A stretch of DNA of 64,000 bases from Woeseia sp. (GCA_021773015.1 JAJFKW010000004.1:248001-312000); one strand, 5' to 3'; counted from the stretch's first letter, positions 25,924 to 34,855 are shown. The notes: a model not told the origin generated them from the letters alone. Made by a program: numbers and translations.

Positions 25924-27003
25924 ATGGCCAGCTTAATTAAAGCCTGTTTGTTGTTTGTTTCTGCGTTCCTTGCATTCGGCTGTCAGCAGGCTGCACCCGT
26001 CACTGAACAAAGTATGACAGCGGCGTCTGCCGCAAACGTTTCTACTGGGCCGTGGGCTGAAGGCGATCAACAAGGCATGGCGAATACGCTAGGCAATGGG
26101 ACATGGGAACGCTGCGCTCATTACATGAGCCAACCAACAGCGCAAAGCTATGAACTATCGCACGTGCGCTCCAACGATATGACCCAGTCACCGTTCGGCG
26201 TCACGTTGGAATACAAATATCATGCGACGGTCGGCGTCCCTTACAGTAAACACGCATTCAACGGCGAAAGCATAATCAGTGGCGAGCCCTCCGCGCAGGG
26301 CACGCAAATGGACGCATTGGGCCATTTCGCGTACATCGACGAAGCATGGATACCCGGCAGCGATTTTCCAGCAGACAAAGCCAAATACTATGGCGGCTAT
26401 ACGCAAGCTGACGTCAAACCGTCTGGCGATTCACCGCTATTAAAACTTGGCATCGAACAAGTTCCGCCAATCATTACCAGCGCGATTTTGCTGGACGCGC
26501 GTGCACACTTGGGCGGCGGCGAGGCAATGACCGCCGGTCAGTTGATAACAGCGGAGGACATCGATGCAATGCTTGCGGCGCAAGGTCTCGGTTGGCGCGG
26601 TTTGATGCCTGGCGATGCGCTCTACATTTATACCGGTTGGAGCGACGTTTGGGAATCGGATGACTATTACACAAAGGGCCCGGGGCTTTCTTACGATGCC
26701 GCTAAGTACATCGAAGAAAAGAAGATTGTACTGGTTGCGCTGGATAATCCATTCACGGACCCAGTTAACGAGGGCCAATTAGTTGGCCAAGCAGGCGCTC
26801 CGGACGGTACACCGGAGGGGTTACCGTTTGTGATTCATCACCATAATTTAACGCAGGCTGGTATTCACCAGATTCAGAACATGAAACTCGACGAACTGGC
26901 GAAAGACAACGTATGGGCCTCTTGTACGATGATTCTGCCTTTGCGATCAGCAGGTGGATCCGGGTCTCCAGTACGCCCCGTCGCAATCGGCAGCGGAGCA
27001 TAA
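25924..27003 (+). CDS. exported cyclase-family protein, putative lipoprotein
   Basis: 359 residues. The first 20 form a signal peptide ending in AFGC, a somewhat weak lipobox, with Gln after Cys20, which would direct the protein to the outer membrane. The rest matches the cyclase/kynurenine formamidase fold of the longer actinobacterial-like type. The metal motif is changed: at 126-134 it reads GTQMDALGH instead of HxGTHxDxPxH, so the first His positions are gone while Asp and the last His remain. An AGGAG site precedes the ATG. It could open a cyclic amide or imide in the periplasm for import by the upstream symporter. This is a paralogue, far diverged, of the cytosolic cyclase at 7121-7909. 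Confidence 0.8.
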   Translation: MASLIKACLLFVSAFLAFGCQQAAPVTEQSMTAASAANVSTGPWAEGDQQGMANTLGNGTWERCAHYMSQPTAQSYELSHVRSNDMTQSPFGVTLEYKYHATVGVPYSKHAFNGESIISGEPSAQGTQMDALGHFAYIDEAWIPGSDFPADKAKYYGGYTQADVKPSGDSPLLKLGIEQVPPIITSAILLDARAHLGGGEAMTAGQLITAEDIDAMLAAQGLGWRGLMPGDALYIYTGWSDVWESDDYYTKGPGLSYDAAKYIEEKKIVLVALDNPFTDPVNEGQLVGQAGAPDGTPEGLPFVIHHHNLTQAGIHQIQNMKLDELAKDNVWASCTMILPLRSAGGSGSPVRPVAIGSGA

Positions 27004-27007
27004 CGAA

Positions 27008-27316
27008 ATGCCTACATACAAGTTTTTTGCGTTATACAAGAAACCAGAAGACGTTCCCGCATTTTTGGAGCACTACGAAAATGTACACGCTCCGTTAGCT
27101 CGCAAGATTCCTGGGCTACAGAAATTAGTCGTTAATCGCATCACCGCCAATGCTTTTGGCGGCGATGCGCCTTACTTTCTCATCGCTGAAATGCATTTCG
27201 AAAGTAAGGAAGACTTCGATGCCGCTATGGCATCAGATGAAAACAGAGCTACCGGCAAAGATGCCATGCAATTCGCAAAAGGGCTGATAACCGGATTAGT
27301 CGCTGAATCGGACTAA
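27008..27316 (+). CDS. EthD-domain dimeric alpha/beta-barrel protein
   Basis: 102 residues starting at the ATG at 27008, four bases after the cyclase stop. YKFFALYKKPEDVPAFLEHYENVHAPLARKIPG is split over the typical EthD/ferredoxin-like fold, with the HYxNVHAPL motif that marks the family, and AMASDENRATGKDAM towards the end. EthD-like proteins form dimeric barrels and appear in ether, muconolactone and aromatic breakdown clusters as isomerases, decarboxylase-like enzymes or helpers. In this operon it may rearrange the product of the cyclase, but no reaction can be assigned. Confidence 0.8.
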   Translation: MPTYKFFALYKKPEDVPAFLEHYENVHAPLARKIPGLQKLVVNRITANAFGGDAPYFLIAEMHFESKEDFDAAMASDENRATGKDAMQFAKGLITGLVAESD

Positions 27317-27347
27317 CAACGTCACCTAGCAAGCAGACCTTCGTGGC

Positions 27348-27776
27348 CTAAGCGGCTGCAGGTGACGGTAGCGCATACGTCCCAGTAGCGGATAGAACCG
27401 GCTTATTATCCAGGCTACTGACAATATCCGAGCGCGCAAAAATTATTGTTTTTCCTTTGCGAATTATTCCACCGGTGATATGTAACTCGACATTCGTTGC
27501 CGGCTTTAGAAAACTGGTATTCATGTCAACTGTGGCACACGGCGTGAATTCTCCCAGCGCACAAAAAATCGCTAAGACCATTGCGGTGTCCGCGGCAGCC
27601 ATAAGTGCCTGGCCCGACACAATATCGCCGTATCGATTGAGTCGTTCCTGCGGAATCATTTGAATCCGGACGTGTTGTTCGCCAGTTTCTACGACGGTCA
27701 AATTCAAGTCCAAAACCCAAGGCGAGAATGCCTTGCCAAGAATTCCGTTTAGGTCATTGATAGTCAGTTCCGCCAT
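27348..27776 (-). CDS. PaaI-like hotdog thioesterase
   Basis: 142 residues of the PaaI/YdiI-type hotdog fold. Characteristic is GDIVSGQALMAAADTAMVLA, matching the HGG-x-SA-l-ad-a helix of the family but with Ser-Gly in place of His-Gly-Gly, followed by VDMNTSFLKPATN. It should hydrolyse acyl- or aryl-CoA esters in the cytosol. The gene starts just after paaZ on the same strand (2 bp gap), so it belongs to the paaK-paaZ operon, and is a second thioesterase beside the canonical PaaI at 32241. Its replaced His-Gly suggests another specificity or weaker activity. Confidence 0.82.
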   Translation of the reverse strand: MAELTINDLNGILGKAFSPWVLDLNLTVVETGEQHVRIQMIPQERLNRYGDIVSGQALMAAADTAMVLAIFCALGEFTPCATVDMNTSFLKPATNVELHITGGIIRKGKTIIFARSDIVSSLDNKPVLSATGTYALPSPAAA

Positions 27777-27778
27777 AG

Positions 27779-29839
27779 CTAGGCCGCGGCGGGCGGCAGT
27801 TCTGCCATTGTTTCAGCAGTAGCAATCATTGTTAGGACATCGTAAGCCGCAACAACCTCATCGTCCTGATTCGTCACCTCGGTATCCCAGCGAACTTCGC
27901 CGTAACCCATACCTTCACGAAACGTTTTTTGCTTGCAGGTCAGGCGGACCTTAAGCGAATCGCCGATATTCACCGGTGTCGCAAAACGTAAGTTATCTAG
28001 TCCGTAGTTCGCCAGAACCGGTCCAAGCGGGGGGTCGACGAACAGCCCGGCCGCGGCCGCTACTATGAAATAGCCATGTGCCACCTGACCTTCAAAGAAC
28101 GGGTTGCGTGCGGCTTCCTTGGCATCCATATGGGCGTAGAAAATATCACCTGTCAGGTTGGCGAACGCTTCAACGTCCACCTTCGTCATGGTGCGCTCGT
28201 CGGTATGCAGAGTATCTCCAACGTTGAGCTCTTCAAATGTTTTACGAAACGGGTGCGCGGTCGATACATTTTCTTTGGCACCTCGAATCCAACAATTTGA
28301 TACTGCCGCGATGGTTGTCGGGGACCCCTGCAGCGCCGTGCGCTGCATAAAGTGCTTAACTGCACGCACGCCACCCAGTTCTTCTCCCCCGCCGGCTCGC
28401 CCCGGACCACCGTGTACAAGGTGCGGCAACGGCGATCCATGGCCGGTCGATTCCGCCGCACAGTCACGATTGATCAGCACCAGCCGTCCATGATAAGTCG
28501 CCGTTTCTAATACGATATTTTTGACAAAGTCGTTGTCCGCGCTGAATACTGAGCCCGCCAGGCTGCCCTCGCCCATCCTCGCCAGCTCCGCGGCTTCGCC
28601 GATATTCTGATACGGCAATACTGTAGCGACAGGCCCAAATGCTTCAACACTATGTGGCGTTCTGCTTTTCAGTGGGTCGTCGCAGTGTAAAAGCACCGGC
28701 GCAAAGAATGCGCCCTTTTGCGCATCCGCATCGTGAACTTCAAAACCATCCATGGCCCCATAGACGATCGAGCTTTCGGTCTTCAATTCCTCTACACGGC
28801 CGATAACTTCCTGACGCTGGTCAATACTGGCCAGAGCGCCCATTTCTGTGTCTTTATTTGCAGGATTGCCAATGCGCACTTTCGCCAGGCGCTGCGACAA
28901 AGCTACCACCAAGTCTCCACTTACATTCGATGGCGCAATGATGCGCCGAATCGCGGTGCACTTCTGACCGGCCTTGCTGGACATCTCTTTGACAATTTCG
29001 TCGACGTATAGATCAAACTCTGGAGTACCGGGAACGGCATCGGGTCCAAGGATTGAACAATTCAGCGAGTCAGTTTCGGCGGTAAATCTCACGGCATTGT
29101 CGACAACGTTTTTGTGTTGTCGCAAAAAGTCCGCTGTCGATTTTGAGCCGGTAAACGCGACCACGTCCTGACAGTTTAGGTGATTAAACAAATCGCCTAC
29201 ACGACCGCAGATTAATTGCAATGATCCCGCTGGCAGAATCCCCGAATCGATGATGTGCTTTACCATCAATTCGGTTAGAAACGAGGTGCTGGTTGCAGGT
29301 TTTACGATTGCTGGCACGCCCGCGAGCAATGTCGGCGCAAGTTTTTCCAACATGCCCCAACAAGGAAAGTTGTACGCATTTATGTGCACTGCTACACCGC
29401 GCAACGGAAGGTAGATATGTTGCCCGGTAAACGTACCCTGACGTGATATTTGTTCCGGTGGACCATCCAGTAACACGTAGTCATTCGGCAGTTCGCGACG
29501 TCCTTTGCTTGAAAACACGAACATCGTCGAGATGCCACCATCGATATCGACCCAAGAGTCCGCCTTGGTCGCGCCAGTTTGTGTGGACAGAGCATAGAAT
29601 GCTTTTTTTGACTCGTTCAAGTATTGCGCCAGTGCTTTCAACATGAACGCTCGATCATGGAAAGTCATACTTCGTAAATTTGCGCCGCCGACCCGTCTTG
29701 CGTACTGCACCATGCCAGCAAAGTCCACGCCATCGCTGGACGCGCTGGCGACCGGCTCGCCATTCACTGCGCTGCGAAGAATGACACCCTCTCCATCAGA
29801 GTTAACCCATCGTCCTTCGGCGTAACATCCAAGATTCAT
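27779..29839 (-). CDS. paaZ: bifunctional oxepin-CoA hydrolase / 3-oxo-5,6-dehydrosuberyl-CoA semialdehyde dehydrogenase
   Basis: About 686 residues in the PaaZ order: an aldehyde dehydrogenase domain (1 to about 525) with PAIVKPATSTSFL, FTAETDSLN and the catalytic Cys in SKAGQKCTAIRR, then a MaoC-like (R)-hydratase hotdog domain with FANLTGDIFYAHMD and FFEGQVAHGYFIVAAAAG. It opens the oxepin ring of the phenylacetate pathway and oxidises the resulting aldehyde. ATG at 29839 is preferred because GGGAG lies six bases upstream; a GTG at 29851 overlaps the paaK stop (TAGTG). Order paaK-paaZ-thioesterase is an operon divergent from paaX. Confidence 0.95.
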   Translation of the reverse strand: MNLGCYAEGRWVNSDGEGVILRSAVNGEPVASASSDGVDFAGMVQYARRVGGANLRSMTFHDRAFMLKALAQYLNESKKAFYALSTQTGATKADSWVDIDGGISTMFVFSSKGRRELPNDYVLLDGPPEQISRQGTFTGQHIYLPLRGVAVHINAYNFPCWGMLEKLAPTLLAGVPAIVKPATSTSFLTELMVKHIIDSGILPAGSLQLICGRVGDLFNHLNCQDVVAFTGSKSTADFLRQHKNVVDNAVRFTAETDSLNCSILGPDAVPGTPEFDLYVDEIVKEMSSKAGQKCTAIRRIIAPSNVSGDLVVALSQRLAKVRIGNPANKDTEMGALASIDQRQEVIGRVEELKTESSIVYGAMDGFEVHDADAQKGAFFAPVLLHCDDPLKSRTPHSVEAFGPVATVLPYQNIGEAAELARMGEGSLAGSVFSADNDFVKNIVLETATYHGRLVLINRDCAAESTGHGSPLPHLVHGGPGRAGGGEELGGVRAVKHFMQRTALQGSPTTIAAVSNCWIRGAKENVSTAHPFRKTFEELNVGDTLHTDERTMTKVDVEAFANLTGDIFYAHMDAKEAARNPFFEGQVAHGYFIVAAAAGLFVDPPLGPVLANYGLDNLRFATPVNIGDSLKVRLTCKQKTFREGMGYGEVRWDTEVTNQDDEVVAAYDVLTMIATAETMAELPPAAA

Positions 29840-29850
29840 GCTAACTCCCA

Positions 29851-31152
29851 CTATTTTCGATCATCAATTACGCGCACCGCTTTCCCTTCTGATCGCGGTA
29901 CCTTGCCGGGTTCGCGGACCTCAATAGTCGTGCTCACACCGACATAATTTTTGATTTCACCTTTGAGTGAAGTGCCAATGGCGTCTAACTGTTCGAACGC
30001 GCCGATATTTTCAGCCTCAACAATGACAGTCAATGTGTCAAGGTTGCCGCTTCGCGACACACGTAATTGATAATGCGGAGCGAGCCCGCTTTGTTGTAGT
30101 ACGCGTTCTTCGATTTGCGTTGGAAACACATTGACGCCTCGAATGATCAACATATCGTCGCTTCGTCCAGTAATCTTATCCATGCGTCTCATCGGTCTTG
30201 CCGTCCCAGGCAGCAGACGGGTTAGGTCCCGCGTCCGATAACGAATGATGGGCAACGCCTCTTTAGTCAATGAGGTAAACACAAGCTCACCCATTTCTCC
30301 GTCGGCCACGGGATCTCCCGAAGCGGGATCAACGATTTCCGGATAAAAGTGATCTTCCCAGATGGTTGGTCCATCCTTAGTTTCTATACACTCGTTTGCA
30401 ACTCCTGGACCCATCACCTCGGACAATCCATAAATATCCACGGCGTCCAAGCCACAACGCGACTCGATTTCGTGTCGCATCTGCTCGCCCCAGGGCTCCG
30501 CGCCGAATATGCCAACCTTTAGCGATGATGTTGCAGTGTCAATTCCTTGACGTTCAAATTCATCGGCAATATTCAGCATGTACGAAGGTGTCACCATGAT
30601 GATGTCGGGTTCGAAATCTTGGATAAGCTGAACTTGTTTTGGTGTCTGTCCGCCGGACATCGGGATCACCGTAGCGCCCAGTCGTTCCGCGCCGTAGTGT
30701 GCCCCCAAACCACCCGTAAACAAACCGTAGCCGTATGCCACATGGATAATATCGCCTGGCTGGCCACCGCCCGCGCGTATTGATCGCGCAACCACATTGG
30801 CCCAGGTATCAATATCATTTTGCGTGTAGCCAACCACCGTCGGCTTGCCGGTCGTGCCGCTAGACGCGTGAATTCTGACGACCCGTTCGCGCGGCACCGC
30901 GAAAAGACCGAAAGGATAGTGTGCCCGCAAGTCGCCTTTTTCGGTAAACGGAAACAACGCCAAATCCTGCAACGTCTTTAGATCTGAGGGCAGTACACTC
31001 TTGCTGTCACATTTCGCTCGAAACGCTGCGACGTTATCGTAAGTATGCTGCAACGTCTTTTGCATTCGCTCGAGCTGCAATGATCGGAGCTCATCAATAC
31101 TTGCTCGTTCGATGGGATCCAGCGTGGCTGGATCTGCGTTGCGACAGACCAT
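29851..31152 (-). CDS. paaK: phenylacetate-CoA ligase
   Basis: 433 residues, the usual PaaK length. Motifs include the nucleotide-binding SSGTTGKPTVVGYTQ at about 95-110, the DIYGLSEVMGPGV adenylation motif, and YRTRDL with the following C-terminal GRSDDMLIIRGVN. It converts phenylacetate, ATP and CoA to phenylacetyl-CoA, the true substrate of PaaABCE and ligand of PaaX. Start ATG at 31152 faces paaX over a 93-bp region with TAGTATCA repeats. Phenylacetate could be supplied by the penicillin acylase and amine dehydrogenase systems to the right. Confidence 0.95.
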   Translation of the reverse strand: MVCRNADPATLDPIERASIDELRSLQLERMQKTLQHTYDNVAAFRAKCDSKSVLPSDLKTLQDLALFPFTEKGDLRAHYPFGLFAVPRERVVRIHASSGTTGKPTVVGYTQNDIDTWANVVARSIRAGGGQPGDIIHVAYGYGLFTGGLGAHYGAERLGATVIPMSGGQTPKQVQLIQDFEPDIIMVTPSYMLNIADEFERQGIDTATSSLKVGIFGAEPWGEQMRHEIESRCGLDAVDIYGLSEVMGPGVANECIETKDGPTIWEDHFYPEIVDPASGDPVADGEMGELVFTSLTKEALPIIRYRTRDLTRLLPGTARPMRRMDKITGRSDDMLIIRGVNVFPTQIEERVLQQSGLAPHYQLRVSRSGNLDTLTVIVEAENIGAFEQLDAIGTSLKGEIKNYVGVSTTIEVREPGKVPRSEGKAVRVIDDRK

Positions 31153-31199
31153 GGACTCCCCCTATTCGGTACTTTTATGAGACATTATTTGTAGCGTTA

Positions 31200-31217
31200 T
31201 AGTATCATTAGTATCAC
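31200..31217. promoter_or_regulatory. candidate PaaX operator, paaK/paaX intergenic
   Basis: TAGTATCA is repeated at 31200-31207 and 31209-31216, ending in TATCAC. The inverse, GTGATAC, occurs in front of paaA. The repeats lie 48 bp before the paaK ATG and 29 bp before the paaX ATG. PaaX usually represses both directions from such a site. Only a candidate, since no experimental consensus was used. Confidence 0.45.
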
Positions 31218-31245
31218 GTCTTAGGGATACCTTCGTAAACGCTAA

Positions 31246-32244
31246 ATGTCGGCAAGCATCGCAACCGAAATTCGATCCGGCAGTTTTCCGACTGCAACAG
31301 AGTCACTGATCAGGGAATTTCAGTCTAGAAGGCCATTACGAACAGGCTCACTCATCATCAGCGTTTTTGGTGATGCAATTGCTCCCCACGGTGGTGCCGT
31401 TTGGCTGGGCAGTCTGATCAATGCACTAGAACCATTTGGCATCAATCAACGACTTGTAAGAACCTCCGTTTTCAGGCTAGCAAAAGAAGGTTGGCTTGAT
31501 AGCGAGCAGATTGGGCGGCGCAGCTACTATTCACTTTCCGCACAAGGGCGCACGCGTTTTAATGAAGCCAGTCGCCGCATCTACAGCGAACCGCGAAAAG
31601 CTTGGTCCGGTGATTGGTGCTTAGTGTTATTGGCCGGCGTTAGCGGTGAATATCGTGAAGACATTCGAAAAGCACTGGGATGGATTGGTTTCGCACCATT
31701 TTCCGCGAATGTCCTCGCTCATCCATCGCCAGATTTAAGTATGGTGGAAGAAGAGCTTGCACAGTTGCCGGGCAACGATCAGATCTTGGTTATGCGCGCG
31801 AACGCGTTTAGCGACCGCAAACGATACCTGAAGGAATTGGTTAAAGGGGCCTGGGCACTGGAGGATTTGGACGTTCGATATGCAGAGTTTCTGCAGCGAT
31901 TTCGGCCGGTTTACCAGGCAGCGCGCAATTCTCGCCGTGCGTTGGACACCGAATTGGCGTTTCGCGTGCGGACACTTTTGATTCACGAATATCGAAAAAT
32001 ATTGCTGCGCGACCCGTTCCTACCCGACGAACTGCTTCCTGAACGATGGAACGGCATTGCTGCTTACCAGCTGTGCCGAAATATTTATGCGTTGGTTGCC
32101 GGTCCGACTGAGGCGTATTTGACAGCGTCCCTGGAAACTGCCGATGGGCCGTTGCCTCCTGCCGATCCCGCATTTCACTCTAGATTCAGCGGTCAATCGG
32201 AACATAGTACAAAAAACAATAAAGAACACAATAAAAGACAATGA
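31246..32244 (+). CDS. paaX: phenylacetate-responsive transcriptional repressor
   Basis: 332 residues with the PaaX architecture: N-terminal winged helix (RTGSLIISVFGDAIAPHGG, then NQRLVRTSVFRLAKEGWLDS and the wing GRRSYYSLS), a central Cas2-like ferredoxin fold (SGDWCLVLLAG...) and a C-terminal helical region with FLPDELLPERWNG and AYQLCRNIYALVAG. PaaX represses paa operons until phenylacetyl-CoA binds. The C-terminal tail, about 25 residues rich in Asn and Lys, is extra. It overlaps paaI by four bases (ATGA) and is divergent from paaK. Confidence 0.95.
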   Translation: MSASIATEIRSGSFPTATESLIREFQSRRPLRTGSLIISVFGDAIAPHGGAVWLGSLINALEPFGINQRLVRTSVFRLAKEGWLDSEQIGRRSYYSLSAQGRTRFNEASRRIYSEPRKAWSGDWCLVLLAGVSGEYREDIRKALGWIGFAPFSANVLAHPSPDLSMVEEELAQLPGNDQILVMRANAFSDRKRYLKELVKGAWALEDLDVRYAEFLQRFRPVYQAARNSRRALDTELAFRVRTLLIHEYRKILLRDPFLPDELLPERWNGIAAYQLCRNIYALVAGPTEAYLTASLETADGPLPPADPAFHSRFSGQSEHSTKNNKEHNKRQ

Positions 32245-32675
32245 GCAGCGAAGAAGCGATGCGCGTAGCTAGGGCCTGCGCTGACCAAATGTATGCAGAA
32301 GACGACGCGTCTAAGAGCCTCGGAATAACGGTGGAAATCAATGCCCCTGGCGTTGCTACTGCCAACATGACTATCCGTGCAGATATGGTTAACGGGCATA
32401 ACATCTGCCATGGCGGTCTTATATTTACGCTCGCCGACAGTGCCTTCGCGTTCGCTTGCAATTGCTATGATGAGATAACGGTGGCAGCCGGTGCCGATAT
32501 CAACTTTGCCAGGCCTGCGAAATTAGGTGACCAATTGACGGCCGTCGCGTCGGAGATTCATCGCGGAAAACGTGCCGGCGTCTATGACGTCGTGGTCAAG
32601 GACCAGGAAGGCCGGCTAATCGCTGTTTTTCGCGGCCGCTCGGCAGGTCTCGGGAAACCAATGATATCGACATAA
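32241..32675 (+). CDS. paaI: hydroxyphenylacetyl-CoA thioesterase
   Basis: 144 residues of the PaaI hotdog type. NGHNICHGGLIFTLADSAFAFACN holds the conserved HGG and the catalytic Asp of the central helix, and AGADINFARPAKLGD the following strand pair. PaaI rescues CoA from dead-end hydroxyphenylacetyl-CoA species. It is translationally coupled to paaX. GTGATAC directly after the stop may be part of the operator for the downstream paaABCDE operon. Confidence 0.92.
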   Translation: MSSEEAMRVARACADQMYAEDDASKSLGITVEINAPGVATANMTIRADMVNGHNICHGGLIFTLADSAFAFACNCYDEITVAAGADINFARPAKLGDQLTAVASEIHRGKRAGVYDVVVKDQEGRLIAVFRGRSAGLGKPMIST

Positions 32676-32682
32676 GTGATAC
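32676..32682. promoter_or_regulatory. candidate PaaX half-site before paaA
   Basis: GTGATAC, the reverse complement of the GTATCAC at 31211-31217, starts right after the paaI stop and 89 bp before the paaA ATG. The following stretch to 32770 is AT-rich, as expected of a promoter. A single 7-bp match is weak by itself. Confidence 0.3.
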
Positions 32683-32770
32683 ATTTTTTATTGAAATATT
32701 TTTATTTTCGTGACATATTATGCGACACCTTTGGCCGCTCACTCGCAGTCATCTGACGTAGGTACCGACG

Positions 32771-33760
32771 ATGTATACACAAGGTTTAGATCAAAAAAGC
32801 GACGCTGTAGATCCGCAGCGCGATGATGAGGTACGGCTGCGCCAATTTCAGGCTCGAATAGACCAGGAAGAGAAAATCGAAGCCAAAGACTGGATGCCTG
32901 ACGCGTATCGCAAAACGCTGATACGGCAGATTTCTCAGCACGCCCACTCTGAGATAGTCGGCATGTTACCGGAAGGTAACTGGATTACGCGCGCACCGAC
33001 GCTTCGGCGCAAGGCCATACTGCTCGCAAAAGTTCAGGATGAAGCCGGTCATGGACTTTATTTGTATAGCGCAGCTGAGACTCTCGGTGTTTCGCGAGAT
33101 GAACTCATCGATCAAATGCTCACCGGCAAAGCGAAGTACTCCAGCATATTTAATTATCCAACACTAACTTGGGCCGACATCGGTGCAATTGGTTGGCTGG
33201 TCGATGGCGCGGCCATCATGAATCAAATTCCACTTTGCCGGTGTTCTTACGGCCCATATGCCAGAGCAATGGTTCGAGTGTGCAAGGAAGAGAGCTTCCA
33301 CCAACGACAGGGCTACGAAATCATGCTGACATTGAGTCGTGGCTCTGACGAACAAATACGCATGGCGCAGGACGCGTTGAATAGGTGGTGGTGGCCATCA
33401 CTAATGATGTTTGGCCCTGGCGATGCGGATTCGAAGCACAGCGCACAATCAATGGCGTGGAAAATTAAGCGATTTAGCAATGACGAGCTGAGGCAAAAAT
33501 TTGTCGACGTGACCGTTCCGCAAGCGGACTATATCGGCCTGAAAATGCCGGATCCAGACCTGCGCAAGAATGATGAAACTGGCCATTACAAATATGGCGA
33601 AATTGACTGGGAAGAATTCATGCAGGTACTTGCTGGGAATGGGCCATGCAACCGCGAGCGCCTCGAATCGAGACAACATGCGCACGCCGAAGGTCAGTGG
33701 GTAAGAGATGCGGCAACCGCATATGCGGAAAAACAAGCAGCACGCCAAGCGGCTGCTTAA
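32771..33760 (+). CDS. paaA: ring 1,2-phenylacetyl-CoA epoxidase, catalytic subunit
   Basis: 329 residues. The ferritin-like di-iron carboxylate helices carry the two ExxH sites, in DEAGHG at about residue 95-100 and in EESFHQRQG at about 175-183, plus upstream Glu residues in HAHSEIVGM. PaaA, with PaaC, binds phenylacetyl-CoA and makes the 1,2-epoxide using O2. The gene opens the paaABCDE operon, in canonical order. A TATGCG-like -10 and AT-rich upstream region precede it. Length and motifs are fully standard. Confidence 0.97.
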   Translation: MYTQGLDQKSDAVDPQRDDEVRLRQFQARIDQEEKIEAKDWMPDAYRKTLIRQISQHAHSEIVGMLPEGNWITRAPTLRRKAILLAKVQDEAGHGLYLYSAAETLGVSRDELIDQMLTGKAKYSSIFNYPTLTWADIGAIGWLVDGAAIMNQIPLCRCSYGPYARAMVRVCKEESFHQRQGYEIMLTLSRGSDEQIRMAQDALNRWWWPSLMMFGPGDADSKHSAQSMAWKIKRFSNDELRQKFVDVTVPQADYIGLKMPDPDLRKNDETGHYKYGEIDWEEFMQVLAGNGPCNRERLESRQHAHAEGQWVRDAATAYAEKQAARQAAA

Positions 33761-33769
33761 GGAAATACA

Positions 33770-34057
33770 ATGATTCGTCAGGACTGGCCACTATTTGAAA
33801 TATTTATTCGGGCAAAATCCGGATTAAGTCACCGTCATGTTGGCAGCTTGCACGCCAGCGATTCAGCCATGGCCATCGATCACGCACGCGACCTTTACAC
33901 CCGTCGCGGCGAAGGTGTCAGCATCTGGGCAGTGGAATCCAAGTCGATTGCAGCTTCCGATCCGGCCGAATCATCCGCCTTATTCGAACCTGCTGAAGAC
34001 AAGATCTATCGCCATCCGACATTTTACGAAGTGCCGGATGGAGTCGAAAACCTATGA
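33770..34057 (+). CDS. paaB: phenylacetyl-CoA epoxidase subunit B
   Basis: 95 residues, the normal PaaB size, with WPLFEIFIRAKSGLSHRHVG and YTRRGEGVSIWAV. PaaB is the small bridging subunit that joins two PaaAC heterodimers. It starts 9 bp after paaA and overlaps paaC by four bases (ATGA). Confidence 0.96.
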   Translation: MIRQDWPLFEIFIRAKSGLSHRHVGSLHASDSAMAIDHARDLYTRRGEGVSIWAVESKSIAASDPAESSALFEPAEDKIYRHPTFYEVPDGVENL

Positions 34058-34839
34058 CCACTCGCAATCAATCGAGTTGCGACGAGAGCGAGATGGAGTT
34101 ATTCAGCTACTTGCTGCGGCTGGGCGACAACGCGCTTATCTTAGGGCAACAACTCGGCGCATCGGTAGGAAAAGGCCCGGAATTGGAAGAAGAGATGGCG
34201 CTGGCCAACTTTGCGCTGGATTACATTGGTCAGGCGCGGCTATTTTTCGGCCTCGCCGCTGAAATTGAAGGCAAAGGCCGCAACGAAGACGATTTGGCGT
34301 TCTTACGAGATGGTATCGATTTCACAAATGTTTTGCTCGTTGAACAGCCAAATGGCGATTTTGCCCAGACGATTGCACGACAGTTTTTCTTTGAAAGCTT
34401 CTATCTCCTGCAATTGCGAGCGCTTCGGCACTCTGAAAATTCGAAGCTCGCGGAAATTGCTGCGAAAGCCGGGAAAGAAATTCAGTATCACCTTCGACAT
34501 ACGCAACAGTGGCTGGTCCGCTTAGGTGACGGAACCGTCGAAAGTCATCGTCGCATGCAAGCTGGTGTCGACCGGCTATGGCAATACACTGGAGAATTAT
34601 TTGAGATCGATGATCTCGATCGATGGGCGATCGATGCAGGTATTGGTGCGGATTTAGCTGAAATTCGCCAGACCTGGCTTGCCGAGATTAAAAGCGCATT
34701 TGTGGAAGCAACACTCGAAATGCCGGCAGGCGAATGGATGGCGGGCGGTGGCAAGCAAGGACGCCATAGCGAGCATCTCGGTTACCTGTTGGCAGATCTG
34801 CAGTTTTTGCAAAGGGCATACCCGGGCGCCGCCTGGTAA
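34054..34839 (+). CDS. paaC: phenylacetyl-CoA epoxidase subunit C
   Basis: 261 residues, structural ferritin-like partner of PaaA lacking the metal. LLRLGDNALILGQQLGASVGKGPELEEEMALAN is spread over the first helices, with ALDYIGQARLFFGLAAEIEG and KEIQYHLRHTQQWLVRLGDG following. The C-terminal GGGKQGRHSEHLGYLLADLQFLQRAYPGA region is characteristic of PaaC. The N-terminal about 12 residues (Ser/Asn rich) are an unremarkable extension. Confidence 0.96.
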   Translation: MTTRNQSSCDESEMELFSYLLRLGDNALILGQQLGASVGKGPELEEEMALANFALDYIGQARLFFGLAAEIEGKGRNEDDLAFLRDGIDFTNVLLVEQPNGDFAQTIARQFFFESFYLLQLRALRHSENSKLAEIAAKAGKEIQYHLRHTQQWLVRLGDGTVESHRRMQAGVDRLWQYTGELFEIDDLDRWAIDAGIGADLAEIRQTWLAEIKSAFVEATLEMPAGEWMAGGGKQGRHSEHLGYLLADLQFLQRAYPGAAW

Positions 34840-34855
34840 TGACTGCGTATAAATC

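Noticed and set aside
27319-27367. CGTCACCT / AGGTGACG inverted repeat at the EthD/PaaI-like convergent junction
   Set aside because: The loop exceeds 30 bases and one arm lies inside the coding region; probably chance.
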